Assembly (NCBI GenBank): GCA_035441325.1
Contig: DAOROA010000009.1
Span: forward strand, 1-64,000
Source: Competibacter_A sp002352125
GTDB lineage: Bacteria > Pseudomonadota > Gammaproteobacteria > Competibacterales > Competibacteraceae
Length of the DNA stretch: 64,000 nucleotides
Direction of reading: 5' to 3'
Of the stretch, positions 15,741 to 23,598 are shown piece by piece. The position numbers were made by a program, and so were the translations under genes. The notes beneath the pieces were generated by a model. That model saw nothing but the letters and a program-made list of their open reading frames with translations. It had not been told where the DNA came from and did no database searches. How positions within the stretch are numbered: position 1 is the stretch's first letter; every line of letters begins with the position of its first letter.

Positions 15741-17162
15741 TTACTCCTCGTCGCTGATCCGATATTCCTTGATGCGGCGTTTCAAGGTGGACAGCGGGAT
15801 GCCGAGTTCCCGCGCGACGGCAGCCTTGTTGTTCTGGTTGCGCGCCAGGGATTCTACGATCATCTGCCGTTCCATTTCCTTGAGGTGAGCGCGGGCGGCG
15901 GCAGTGCTGGACGACTTCGCGGCAGGCGGCGGCTCGGCGGGAAGGGGAGACGGGGGGAAGTGCGTCGCGACGGCCGGGATGGGTGCCGGTGTCGGGTCCA
16001 TGCCGAATTCCTTGGACAGCCGGATTTCCTTGGACAGCCGTAGATCGTCGGGCTGAATGTCTCGCTCGCCGCACATGACCGCCGCCCGTTCTAGCACGTT
16101 GCGCAGTTCCCGCACGTTGCCGGGCCAGGAGTAATTCTGCAAAGTGGTCATGGCCGCTGCCGAAATCCGGCAGTTCAGTTGTAGCCGCTCGCACAGTTGG
16201 CGGGCGATCAGCGGTATGTCCTCGCGGATTTCGCGCAGCGCCGGCAGCTCGATCGGAACGACCGACAGCCGGTAGAACAAGTCGGCGCGAAAAGTCCCGG
16301 CCCTGACCATGCTTTCCAGATCGCGGTGCGTCGCGGTGATGACCCGCACATCCACGCGCTGGGGTCTGTCGGAGCCGATGGGCGTCACTTCGCGGCTTTC
16401 CAGCACCCGCAGCAGCCGCGGCTGCAAATCCAGCGGCAGCTCGCCGATTTCGTCGATGAACAGCGTGCCGGTGTGGGCTTGGCGGAACGCGCCATCGCGC
16501 GAACCGGTGGCGCCGGTAAACGCGCCCTTGATGTGGCCGAATAGATCGTTGCGCACCATTTCCGGGTCGGTCACCGACGCATCGAACACCACCAGCGGTC
16601 CGGTCCGGCCGGAAAACGTGTGCAGGGTGCGGGCCACCAGCTCCTTGCCGGCCCCGGATTCGCCATGCAGGTGAACGGTGGTCGGAGTAGGAGCCACCGC
16701 CCGGATCAAGCCGTACAGTTCCCGCATTCGTTCGCTGGCGCCGACCAGTTCGCCCAAGTGATCCTGGCGCGGCACCGCCACCTTCCGCTCTTCGGTGTGC
16801 TGGCGGATCAGTAACCGCGAATAGCCGAGCCGGCATTCGGCGTGCTCGGGCACGTAGGCCTCGGTGATGCGCACGTCGTTGATGAAGGTGCCGTTGGTAG
16901 AACCCAGGTCGCGCAGCAGCAGCCCGTCCGGCGTCATCAGGATTTCGGCGTGTCGGCGTGAAACCGCCCGGTCGGTCAACACCAAGTCGTTATCCGAAGC
17001 GGTACCGATCCGCACGGAGGGCAAGCCGAGACTGGCTTCCTGTCCCGTATCCGGGCCGGAGATCACGCGTAGTTCGACGACTTCGAACTGAACCCGCAAC
17101 TGGGAAGAGGTGGCGGCGACGATGATTTCGGTGCCGTCGCCCGTTGGCATGGATGAGGACAT
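15741..17162 (-). CDS. FHA domain - sigma-54-dependent transcriptional activator
   Basis: A 473-residue enhancer-binding protein with an unusual input domain. Residues 28-120 are a forkhead-associated domain (RIGTASDNDLVL, SRRHAEI, GSTNGTFIN), which binds phosphothreonine. Residues 135-370 are the AAA+ module: Walker A GESGAGKE (167-174), the sigma-54-contacting GAFTGA loop (213-218) and LFIDEIGELP as Walker B. Residues 425-470 are a Fis-type helix-turn-helix (NNKAAVARELGIPLSTLKRRI). A receiver domain is absent, so activation is probably through Thr phosphorylation of a partner. A membrane Ser/Thr kinase is encoded at 27013-28518, and a good sigma-54 promoter lies at 13452, making a local kinase-to-transcription circuit a reasonable inference. 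Confidence 0.93.
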   Translation of the reverse strand: MSSSMPTGDGTEIIVAATSSQLRVQFEVVELRVISGPDTGQEASLGLPSVRIGTASDNDLVLTDRAVSRRHAEILMTPDGLLLRDLGSTNGTFINDVRITEAYVPEHAECRLGYSRLLIRQHTEERKVAVPRQDHLGELVGASERMRELYGLIRAVAPTPTTVHLHGESGAGKELVARTLHTFSGRTGPLVVFDASVTDPEMVRNDLFGHIKGAFTGATGSRDGAFRQAHTGTLFIDEIGELPLDLQPRLLRVLESREVTPIGSDRPQRVDVRVITATHRDLESMVRAGTFRADLFYRLSVVPIELPALREIREDIPLIARQLCERLQLNCRISAAAMTTLQNYSWPGNVRELRNVLERAAVMCGERDIQPDDLRLSKEIRLSKEFGMDPTPAPIPAVATHFPPSPLPAEPPPAAKSSSTAAARAHLKEMERQMIVESLARNQNNKAAVARELGIPLSTLKRRIKEYRISDEE

Positions 17163-17493
17163 TTCAACCCACCGGAGAGATCGTTAATTCGCTTATATTA
17201 GATCAATCCGTGTCGGCGGCAACGACAGCTTCAAACAGATTGCTGCGACGGAGAGAGGAAGCATCGCGGCCGAACCGCCGGCACCGCTGGTGTCAATCGC
17301 TGTATCAGCCTGATTTTCGCTGAAAATATTGATTTTCACAGCTCTTGGGTATTCACTTTGCGGGTAGACCCAGCCGGACGATCCAAAATCGGAATTTGGT
17401 GTTGGCGGCGCCGGTTGCCGGTTTCACCCCCGTTCGTTCTTTGGTGCGAATGCTTGGATGCCAGTACTATTCGCACGCTTTTGGAGGCACACC
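17163..17493. other. Intergenic region between the FHA activator and the Cache-HAMP gene, with a weak sigma-54-like site
   Basis: A 331-base divergent gap with no gene. At 17347-17362 the plus strand reads GGGTA-N7-TTTGC-G, which has the GG..GC spacing of a sigma-54 promoter but only a partial -24 box. It lies about 130 bases before the Cache-HAMP start. No other clear signal was seen. Confidence 0.35.
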
Positions 17494-18591
17494 ATGACAG
17501 AAGAAGAAAAACCAGGTCTTGCGCTCAGCATCTTTCACAAAATCCTGTTGACGATGATCGTCGTTGCGCTGATTCCACTTGCTGGCCTGCTGTATATCGG
17601 CGGCTATCAGCTCGAACGAGACTGGCGCCGCAATTCCGAGCTCAACCTGAACTTGACCGCAGACGGCTTGGCCGGCAGGGTAAACGGCTGGGTGGATACC
17701 AATCTGCGCGTTCTGCGCGAGAGTGCCGTGCTGCCCGACGTGATCTCGATGGATGGTGGCAGACAAAAACCCGTCCTCGAAGCGGTTCGGAGCGCTTACG
17801 AGTGGGCGTATCTGGTTTTTACCGTTGGCCCCGACGGCCAGAACGTCGGCCGCAGCGACGACGAATCTCCCCAAAAATACCAATACGGCGACCGAAGCTA
17901 TTTCAAGCAGGTTCTCGACGGTAAACCGGTCGGTCAGGAGGTGGTGATCGGCAAAACCTCCCAGAAACCGGCTTTGATTCTGGCGGGCCCGATCCGGGCC
18001 GCCGACAATTCGGTCGCGGGAGTCATGGCCCTGGCCATGCAGTTGGTGGATGTTTCCCAAGTGATCGTCGATACCAAGATCGGCGAAACCGGATTCGCCA
18101 TCCTGGTAGACGAGCAGAACAAGGCGATCGCTCACGGTCGCCCGCAGCGGATCAGCCAGCAATTGCAAGATCTGAGCGGTCATCCGGCCTTGAGCGCGAA
18201 AGAGGCGACGCCGGGTGAATTGATCGTCTACGAAGAAGAAGGCAAACGCGTCGTTGCCCGCAAGGAAAAGACTACCCTTGGGTGGACCTTGATCGTCCAG
18301 CAGGACTACGATGATGCCTTCGCGCCGCTGTTGGAGGCGAGGCGAAATGCTTTGATCCTGATCGCGGGCGCGCTGGTTCTGGTGGTGATCGTTGCTTACC
18401 TGCTATCCCGGCAGTTAGCGAGCCCCATCTGGAAATTGACCGCCATCGCCGAAAGTATCAGCCGCGGCCATTTCGAAACCAAGATCGCCGGCACCGGTCG
18501 GCGCGACGAGATCGGTGCCTTGGCGCGCGCCATCGAGCGGATGGCGGTCAGCATCAAAATGGCTTTCGACCGGCTACGCAAGAAATCGTAA
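17494..18591 (+). CDS. Cache-HAMP membrane sensor lacking an output domain
   Basis: A 365-residue protein; the ATG at 17494 is chosen for its GGAGG box six bases upstream. TM1 is at about residues 15-38 (KILLTMIVVALIPLAGLLYI), followed by a periplasmic double-Cache-like sensor (with VFTVGPDGQNVGRSDDES, YGDRSYFKQVLDGKPVGQEVV and ILAGPIRAADNSVAGVMAL), TM2 at about 288-310, and a HAMP domain (LASPIWKLTAIAESISRGHF). The protein stops right after HAMP: there is no methyl-accepting, kinase, GGDEF or other output module. Cache domains of this type bind small ligands in chemoreceptors. It may pass signals to a separate partner, for instance the next gene 36 bases downstream. Confidence 0.85.
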   Translation: MTEEEKPGLALSIFHKILLTMIVVALIPLAGLLYIGGYQLERDWRRNSELNLNLTADGLAGRVNGWVDTNLRVLRESAVLPDVISMDGGRQKPVLEAVRSAYEWAYLVFTVGPDGQNVGRSDDESPQKYQYGDRSYFKQVLDGKPVGQEVVIGKTSQKPALILAGPIRAADNSVAGVMALAMQLVDVSQVIVDTKIGETGFAILVDEQNKAIAHGRPQRISQQLQDLSGHPALSAKEATPGELIVYEEEGKRVVARKEKTTLGWTLIVQQDYDDAFAPLLEARRNALILIAGALVLVVIVAYLLSRQLASPIWKLTAIAESISRGHFETKIAGTGRRDEIGALARAIERMAVSIKMAFDRLRKKS

Positions 18592-18627
18592 CGCGCCACG
18601 GGCATCCGTGTTTCGGGGAGGTTCGGC

Positions 18628-19173
18628 ATGGCCCAATCGCGCTCTTCCATATTCGCCAGGTTCGTCGCCGACGAGCTGTACAAGCTCTGCGAGCAGAAAC
18701 GCACCGGTACGTTTCTGGCCGTTACCGTCGATAACCTGCTGGCGCAATTCGGTTTGCGTCAGGGCGAGATCGTTTCGCTGTCTTTTCAGCACAAGCAGGG
18801 AACCGAAGCCTTGAACTTGCTGCAACGGCAAGAGGGCAAGCCCGGTGTCTCTCGTTTCATGGATGGACACCTGCCGGCGACCCGATTGGACCTGCCGCCC
18901 ACGGACCTGATTCTGGAGCAGTTGCTCGGCAAATCCGATCCCGCTTCGGGGCTGGTCGATCCGCGTAGTGTGCGAATGCTGTCGGAGCAGACCAAGACCG
19001 TGTTGCAGGAAGAACTGATCGAATTCATCGGCCCGATGGCCGTTATCGTTTGCGAGGAAGTTTGGAGTACGGTCAAAGGGTTGGAAGCGGCACTGGATGC
19101 GCTGAGCCGGGAATTGCCCGATTCCAACCAAGCGGCCCGCTTCCGGCAGAACGTGCTGAAGCGGTTGTCGTAA
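18628..19173 (+). CDS. DUF4388/PATAN-like signalling protein
   Basis: A 181-residue cytoplasmic protein with a good GGGGAGG box. Residues 22-75 (KRTGTFLAVTVDN, FGLRQGEIVSLSFQHKQGTEALNLL, GVSRFMDG) follow the pattern of DUF4388-type domains, in which a G-x-I/V-x-x strand and a GxEAL helix are typical. The C-terminal part (LQEELIEFIGPMAVIVCEEVWSTV) resembles the helical GPMA/GPxA domain often attached to chemotaxis and kinase-linked proteins. These are signalling-associated modules of poorly known function. It follows the Cache-HAMP gene by 36 bases and is probably co-transcribed, so it may be the missing cytoplasmic output. The family assignment is from pattern recall and needs profile confirmation. 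Confidence 0.6.
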   Translation: MAQSRSSIFARFVADELYKLCEQKRTGTFLAVTVDNLLAQFGLRQGEIVSLSFQHKQGTEALNLLQRQEGKPGVSRFMDGHLPATRLDLPPTDLILEQLLGKSDPASGLVDPRSVRMLSEQTKTVLQEELIEFIGPMAVIVCEEVWSTVKGLEAALDALSRELPDSNQAARFRQNVLKRLS

Positions 19174-19743
19174 GCGCCTTGCTGCCTTGCCTGATTCGCG
19201 AGACGAAATCGAAACCGCAAGTGCAATGAAGAACGCCGTTTTCGATTCGAGCCTGTAGTCGTGACGGCATGGATGCGCTTGGATAGTGATCATTGAGCTG
19301 TCGATGGGTTAGATCGCTTTCCGCTGCCTTCTTCATCGAGCAGGTCACCACCCCGCTTTAAAAGGGTGTTTTTTCGCGGTGCTGGAGCTCTTTTGGTAGA
19401 TCATCGCGAGGGCAATACAACGAATACAATTTGACGCGATGTACAAATTTTTCTGCCAAAGTATTAGTGTCTATACGGACTCAAAATTTTTCGAATATTC
19501 GCGATGCCTCAGTTTATAAGATATAGATCAATAAGTTATAAAGAGTATGTCACGTAAGCTGCCGGTTGTTTGATTCGCGCTAGCGGATGCGTTCTTGGAT
19601 TTTTGATTTCCTTGAGAAGAGTTGAAATTTCAATTCAATTTTTCGATCAAAAAATCCATGTGTTCTCGAAATTTCCTGCGATGAGCGAAAAGGGTCCGGC
19701 CGGTATGGGCTCCAGATGGCTCGAATTTGATTTGAAATAGCGA
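19174..19743. other. A+T-rich intergenic region
   Basis: 570 bases without a credible gene. Base composition falls well below the flanks, particularly from about 19400 to 19660, and stop codons are frequent in all frames. It probably carries the promoter for the OmpA-CHAT-autotransporter genes, but I could not find a -35/-10 or -24/-12 pair good enough to call. Confidence 0.5.
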
Positions 19744-20451
19744 ATGAGGGTTATGGGTCAGGTGAAAAGTTTGCGGCATGCTCATCATGCTCCGTGTGGC
19801 TGGATCGCGGCCCTGGTGATCGGGCTGGCACCGGGTGCTGCCGTCGCGGCACCGCCGCCATCCCCTGAAACCGCCTCGGAGATCGAACGCGCGCTGAGCG
19901 TTCCCGGCGGCGCGCAACCGGGCCTGCGGCTGCGGGGCGGGCCCAGTTCCGGCAGTCCGGGCGTGGGAAGATTGCGGGGTCCGGCCGGTATCGTTGACGA
20001 TCCCGCTGCGACCACTTCTACCGTTTCCCCGCCGGCTATCGCTTCTCCGCCGGTCGACATGGATTATCCGGCCCTGGTCCGGGACCGGCCCAAAGTTGCG
20101 GCTTTGATTCATTTCGATACAAATTCCGCGCATATTCGCAGCGATGCCTACAAGCTGCTGAACGAATACGTCAACGCCTTGAAAAGCCCGGTGCTGGCCG
20201 GCGCGGTGCTGGTGATCGCTGGCCACACCGACGCTGTCGGTTCCGACCAGCGTAATCTAGAGTTATCCCAAGAACGGGCTCAGGCTGTGAAGGATTATCT
20301 GATCGAACGCGGGATCGTTTCCAATCGGCTGATCGCCAAGGGCTATGGAGAGGCGTATCCCGTAGCCTCCAACGCCACGGAAGCCGGCCGCGAGCTGAAT
20401 CGCCGGAGCGAATTCATCCGCGTGGATGGGGCGGTAACCGACAATCCCTGA
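19744..20451 (+). CDS. OmpA-family peptidoglycan-associated protein
   Basis: A 235-residue exported protein. A hydrophobic signal (WIAALVIGLAPGAAVAAP, about residues 19-37) is followed by a low-complexity Pro/Gly/Ser-rich spacer, then an OmpA-like domain from about residue 115: VAALIHFDTNSAHIRSDAYK, VIAGHTDAVGSDQRNLELSQERAQAVKDYL and KGYGEAYPVASNATEAGRELNRRSEF. The NxxLSxxRAxxVxxYL helix and the Asp/Arg pair for diaminopimelate binding are present. It should anchor a complex to the cell wall in the periplasm. No lipobox Cys is seen. It lies 72 bases before the CHAT lipoprotein gene. Confidence 0.88.
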   Translation: MRVMGQVKSLRHAHHAPCGWIAALVIGLAPGAAVAAPPPSPETASEIERALSVPGGAQPGLRLRGGPSSGSPGVGRLRGPAGIVDDPAATTSTVSPPAIASPPVDMDYPALVRDRPKVAALIHFDTNSAHIRSDAYKLLNEYVNALKSPVLAGAVLVIAGHTDAVGSDQRNLELSQERAQAVKDYLIERGIVSNRLIAKGYGEAYPVASNATEAGRELNRRSEFIRVDGAVTDNP

Positions 20452-20523
20452 GCGATCAGTATCGCGCGCGACGAGAGCGTCGCGGGGGACCGAATAGAAG
20501 AACCGTCGAAGGGGAGGGGAATC

Positions 20524-23523
20524 ATGGTGCGCGACGAGTGCCGGTATGGGGCAATGCTGCTGTTGATTGGCACGCTGTTGCTAGAGGGCTGCGCGACGGG
20601 GAGCGGTTCGACGGCGGCGCCGGAGGGCTTGCCAGTGGGAACGCGGGTCGCCTTGCCCACAGACGCCAAGGCGCTGGGCGAGGTTGCCTGCGAGTTCTAC
20701 AAGGCCGGCGGCAGCCAAGGACTAGAGCAGTTCGAGATTCGCTGTCCGGGCTGGGAGCGGCCAGCCGGTTTGGTCTGGCGGGGAAACCTCCCGCGTCCGG
20801 CGACGAACTGGGAAGCGAAGTTTTTCGACGCGGGCGATTTGGCCAAGACCGCGCAGACCGAGGCCGAGTGCGGCGACACCGAATCGACCCAAATTTTGAG
20901 CGGGCAACCGGCCACCCTGCGCCGCTGCACCAGCCACAACGGCGGTTTTCCCTACCTGCTGATCGCAGCCGGCGCCGACGGTCGCGCCTTCGTGCTCTGG
21001 GGACCGGCGCATCTTGCGCCGCTGTTCGAGAGTTTCGTCCACGCCTCGCTGCGGGGCACGGCCCAGGAGCAGCTCCCCGGCAGCCGGTCGCAGTTGATCG
21101 CGCTCGCCGAGCAAGCCATCGTGCCCGAAGGCCGACGTATCGGTTTGGAGGACATGGGGCAATTCACGGCTTTGGACGAGCTGAGCACCCTGTATAACTC
21201 CGCGAAAAACCACCAGCGCGCCTTGGAATTGGCGCAGCGCGCGCTAGAAATTCACGAACGCATCAAGGGAGCCAACGATCCCAGCGGCGGTTATTTGATC
21301 GCGCGAATAGCCCGCGAGCTTGCTCGCCTGCAACCCGGTGCGGCGGAAGCGATGTTTCAGCGCGCCGAGCCGCTGGTAAAAGCTTCGCCGGACGTTTCGG
21401 ACTGGCCAGAATTTCTGGTTTATCGGGCTTGGTACGAGCTGTATCGGGGTGATCGCGCGAAGGCCGAACAATACGCCCAACGATCCTGGGAGGCGAGCAA
21501 GGCAGCGGCCGCGCGTTCTCGGCAAGGCGAAACGAATCCCCGGATCGCCCACTCGCTGGTCGGCGTCGGCGACGTGTACCTCGAACTGGACAAGCTGGCA
21601 GAAGCCGAAACCGTCTACGCGCAGGCTTTCAAAATTTTCGACGCCGTGCGGGGCGGCGATTATCACTGGGCGGGCGAAACCCAACAGCGGTTGGCGGAAG
21701 TCTACCGCCGCCAAGGATCGTTCGAGAAAGCTCGCGCTCAAGCCCAGGCGGCGGTCGAATTGAAGCGCGCTCTGTTTGGCGAAGGCCGGGCGCTAGCCGA
21801 GGCGTTGATGGTACAGGCCAGCGTCGAGCGCTCGGCCGGCCAGCCCGGCCGTGCCTTAGAGCTCTGGCGCGACACCCGCCGCATTCTGTTGAGCGATCGC
21901 GCAACGTTGGCGCAGTTGAAAGCGGACGATGTCGAGGGCTACCTCGAATTGTTGTTCCAGCTTGCCGAAACGGATTCCGCGGCCGACAAGGCGGCTTTGT
22001 TCGACGAGGCGTTTGTGGTCTCGCAGTTGGGGCAAACGCCAGCGGCAGGCCGGGCCATCACCCAGGTGGCCGCGCGCCTCGCCGAATCCAACCCCGAAGT
22101 GCGCGAAACCGCGCGAGCGTTGCAGGACGCTTTAAAAACCAGGCAGGACGTGCAGTACGAGCTGGGCGTGGAGCAAAGCAAACCGTTTTTGGCGCGAGAT
22201 GGCGCCAAGGAGGAAGCGCTCAAAGCCAAGCTGCGGGCAGCGGCGGAAGAATACCGCCAACGGGAAGAGCAGTTGCAGGCGCGGTTTCCCCGCTACGGCC
22301 ACCTCGTCACGCCAACTCCGCTGAACGCGGCGGAGGTGGCGAAGCTGTTGCGGCGCAACGAGGCGCTGTTGCGGGTGCTGCCTGGGAAAAACGAAACCTG
22401 GGTGTTTCTGGTCAAGGCCGACGGCACCGTGTACGGTATCGCCGCAAAGCTGTCGGCCCAGCAACTGGCCGCCGAGGTCCGGCGGTTGCGTGCGGGGGTG
22501 GATGCCAGTTCGGGGAAGATTCCCAATTTTGATCTAGCTCTCGCTCACGAGCTGTACCAGCAATTGCTGGGACCTTTGGAACCGGGGCTAGCCGACGTCG
22601 GGCATTTGGTCGTGGTGCCGGCGGGGGTGTTGCTCAGTTTGCCGCCCGCGCTGCTGGTACGGCAGGTTCCGACGGATCCGGGCGACTATCGGCAAGCGGC
22701 TTGGCTGGTGCGGGACATGGCGCTCAGCCTGTTGCCTTCGGTGGTGGCGTTGGAACAGTTCCGCCAAGTGGCTGGCTCTTCGCAAGCGCGGTTGCCGTTC
22801 GTCGGTTTTGGCGATCCGGTGTTTTCGGAGCAGGCAGGGACATTGCGCGGTGGTAGCGGCGGCAAGGTCGAGCAGATCATGCAAAATTGTCAATTCGACG
22901 CCAAGGCGCTGAGTCGTTTGCCGCAGCTCCCGGAGACGGCGACCGAACTGCATACTCTGGCTCGTACTTTGGGCGCGAGGCCGGAACGGGCGGTCGTGCT
23001 GGGCCGGCAGGCCACGGTACCCGCCGTGCAGGCCGGCAACCTGCAAGACTACCGCATCGTCGCATTCGCTACCCATGCCCTATTGCCGGGCGAACTGGAC
23101 TGTCTGGCGGAACCGGCGCTGGCATTGACACCGCGGGCCGCGGCGACCACCGGTGACAATGGCCTGCTCGGTGCCAGCGCCATCGCCGAGCTGAAGCTGG
23201 ATGCCGACTGGGTATTGCTGTCGGCTTGCAACACGGCGGGCTCGGGAGGCGGCAACCTGCGCGGCGAAGGGCTGTCTGGCTTGGCCACGGCGTTTTTCTA
23301 CGCCGGTACCCGCGCGCTGCTGGCGTCTCATTGGTACGTGGTGTCGGAGCCGACGGTTTTCCTGACTACCCACACTTTCGATTCGTACCGAAAAGCGCCC
23401 CATCTGGGTCGGGCGGACGCACTGCGGCGAGCGCAACTGGCGTTGCTGGAACAGCCGAACATGGCGCATCCGGTATTTTGGGCAGCGTTCACCCTCATCG
23501 GGGAAAGCAGTTCGTCGCCATGA
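20524..23523 (+). CDS. TPR-CHAT (caspase-like) protein with lipoprotein signal
   Basis: A 999-residue protein with a strong GGGAGG site. The N-terminus MVRDECRYGAMLLLIGTLLLEGC ends in a lipobox-like LLEGC, with Ala after the Cys (outer-membrane sorting if lipidated). Residues 200-450 contain TPR-type helical repeats (QRALELAQRALEIHERIKG, GRALELWRDTRRIL). The last 350 residues are a CHAT peptidase domain: VAFATHALLPGE with His851, WVLLSACNTAGSGGG with Cys902, then GLATAFFYAGTRALLASHW and HPVFWAAFTLIGE. The catalytic His/Cys dyad is intact. An exported CHAT protease is unusual, because most characterised ones act in the cytoplasm. Neighbours are also envelope proteins (OmpA-like upstream, autotransporter downstream), consistent with a surface assembly in which it processes a partner. 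Confidence 0.88.
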   Translation: MVRDECRYGAMLLLIGTLLLEGCATGSGSTAAPEGLPVGTRVALPTDAKALGEVACEFYKAGGSQGLEQFEIRCPGWERPAGLVWRGNLPRPATNWEAKFFDAGDLAKTAQTEAECGDTESTQILSGQPATLRRCTSHNGGFPYLLIAAGADGRAFVLWGPAHLAPLFESFVHASLRGTAQEQLPGSRSQLIALAEQAIVPEGRRIGLEDMGQFTALDELSTLYNSAKNHQRALELAQRALEIHERIKGANDPSGGYLIARIARELARLQPGAAEAMFQRAEPLVKASPDVSDWPEFLVYRAWYELYRGDRAKAEQYAQRSWEASKAAAARSRQGETNPRIAHSLVGVGDVYLELDKLAEAETVYAQAFKIFDAVRGGDYHWAGETQQRLAEVYRRQGSFEKARAQAQAAVELKRALFGEGRALAEALMVQASVERSAGQPGRALELWRDTRRILLSDRATLAQLKADDVEGYLELLFQLAETDSAADKAALFDEAFVVSQLGQTPAAGRAITQVAARLAESNPEVRETARALQDALKTRQDVQYELGVEQSKPFLARDGAKEEALKAKLRAAAEEYRQREEQLQARFPRYGHLVTPTPLNAAEVAKLLRRNEALLRVLPGKNETWVFLVKADGTVYGIAAKLSAQQLAAEVRRLRAGVDASSGKIPNFDLALAHELYQQLLGPLEPGLADVGHLVVVPAGVLLSLPPALLVRQVPTDPGDYRQAAWLVRDMALSLLPSVVALEQFRQVAGSSQARLPFVGFGDPVFSEQAGTLRGGSGGKVEQIMQNCQFDAKALSRLPQLPETATELHTLARTLGARPERAVVLGRQATVPAVQAGNLQDYRIVAFATHALLPGELDCLAEPALALTPRAAATTGDNGLLGASAIAELKLDADWVLLSACNTAGSGGGNLRGEGLSGLATAFFYAGTRALLASHWYVVSEPTVFLTTHTFDSYRKAPHLGRADALRRAQLALLEQPNMAHPVFWAAFTLIGESSSSP

Positions 23524-23598
23524 TATTTAGTCGATAACGGGGGAGGTCGCCGTTCGCGGCGGCCGATGGGCAATACCCACGTAAGGGCGGCATTATTC

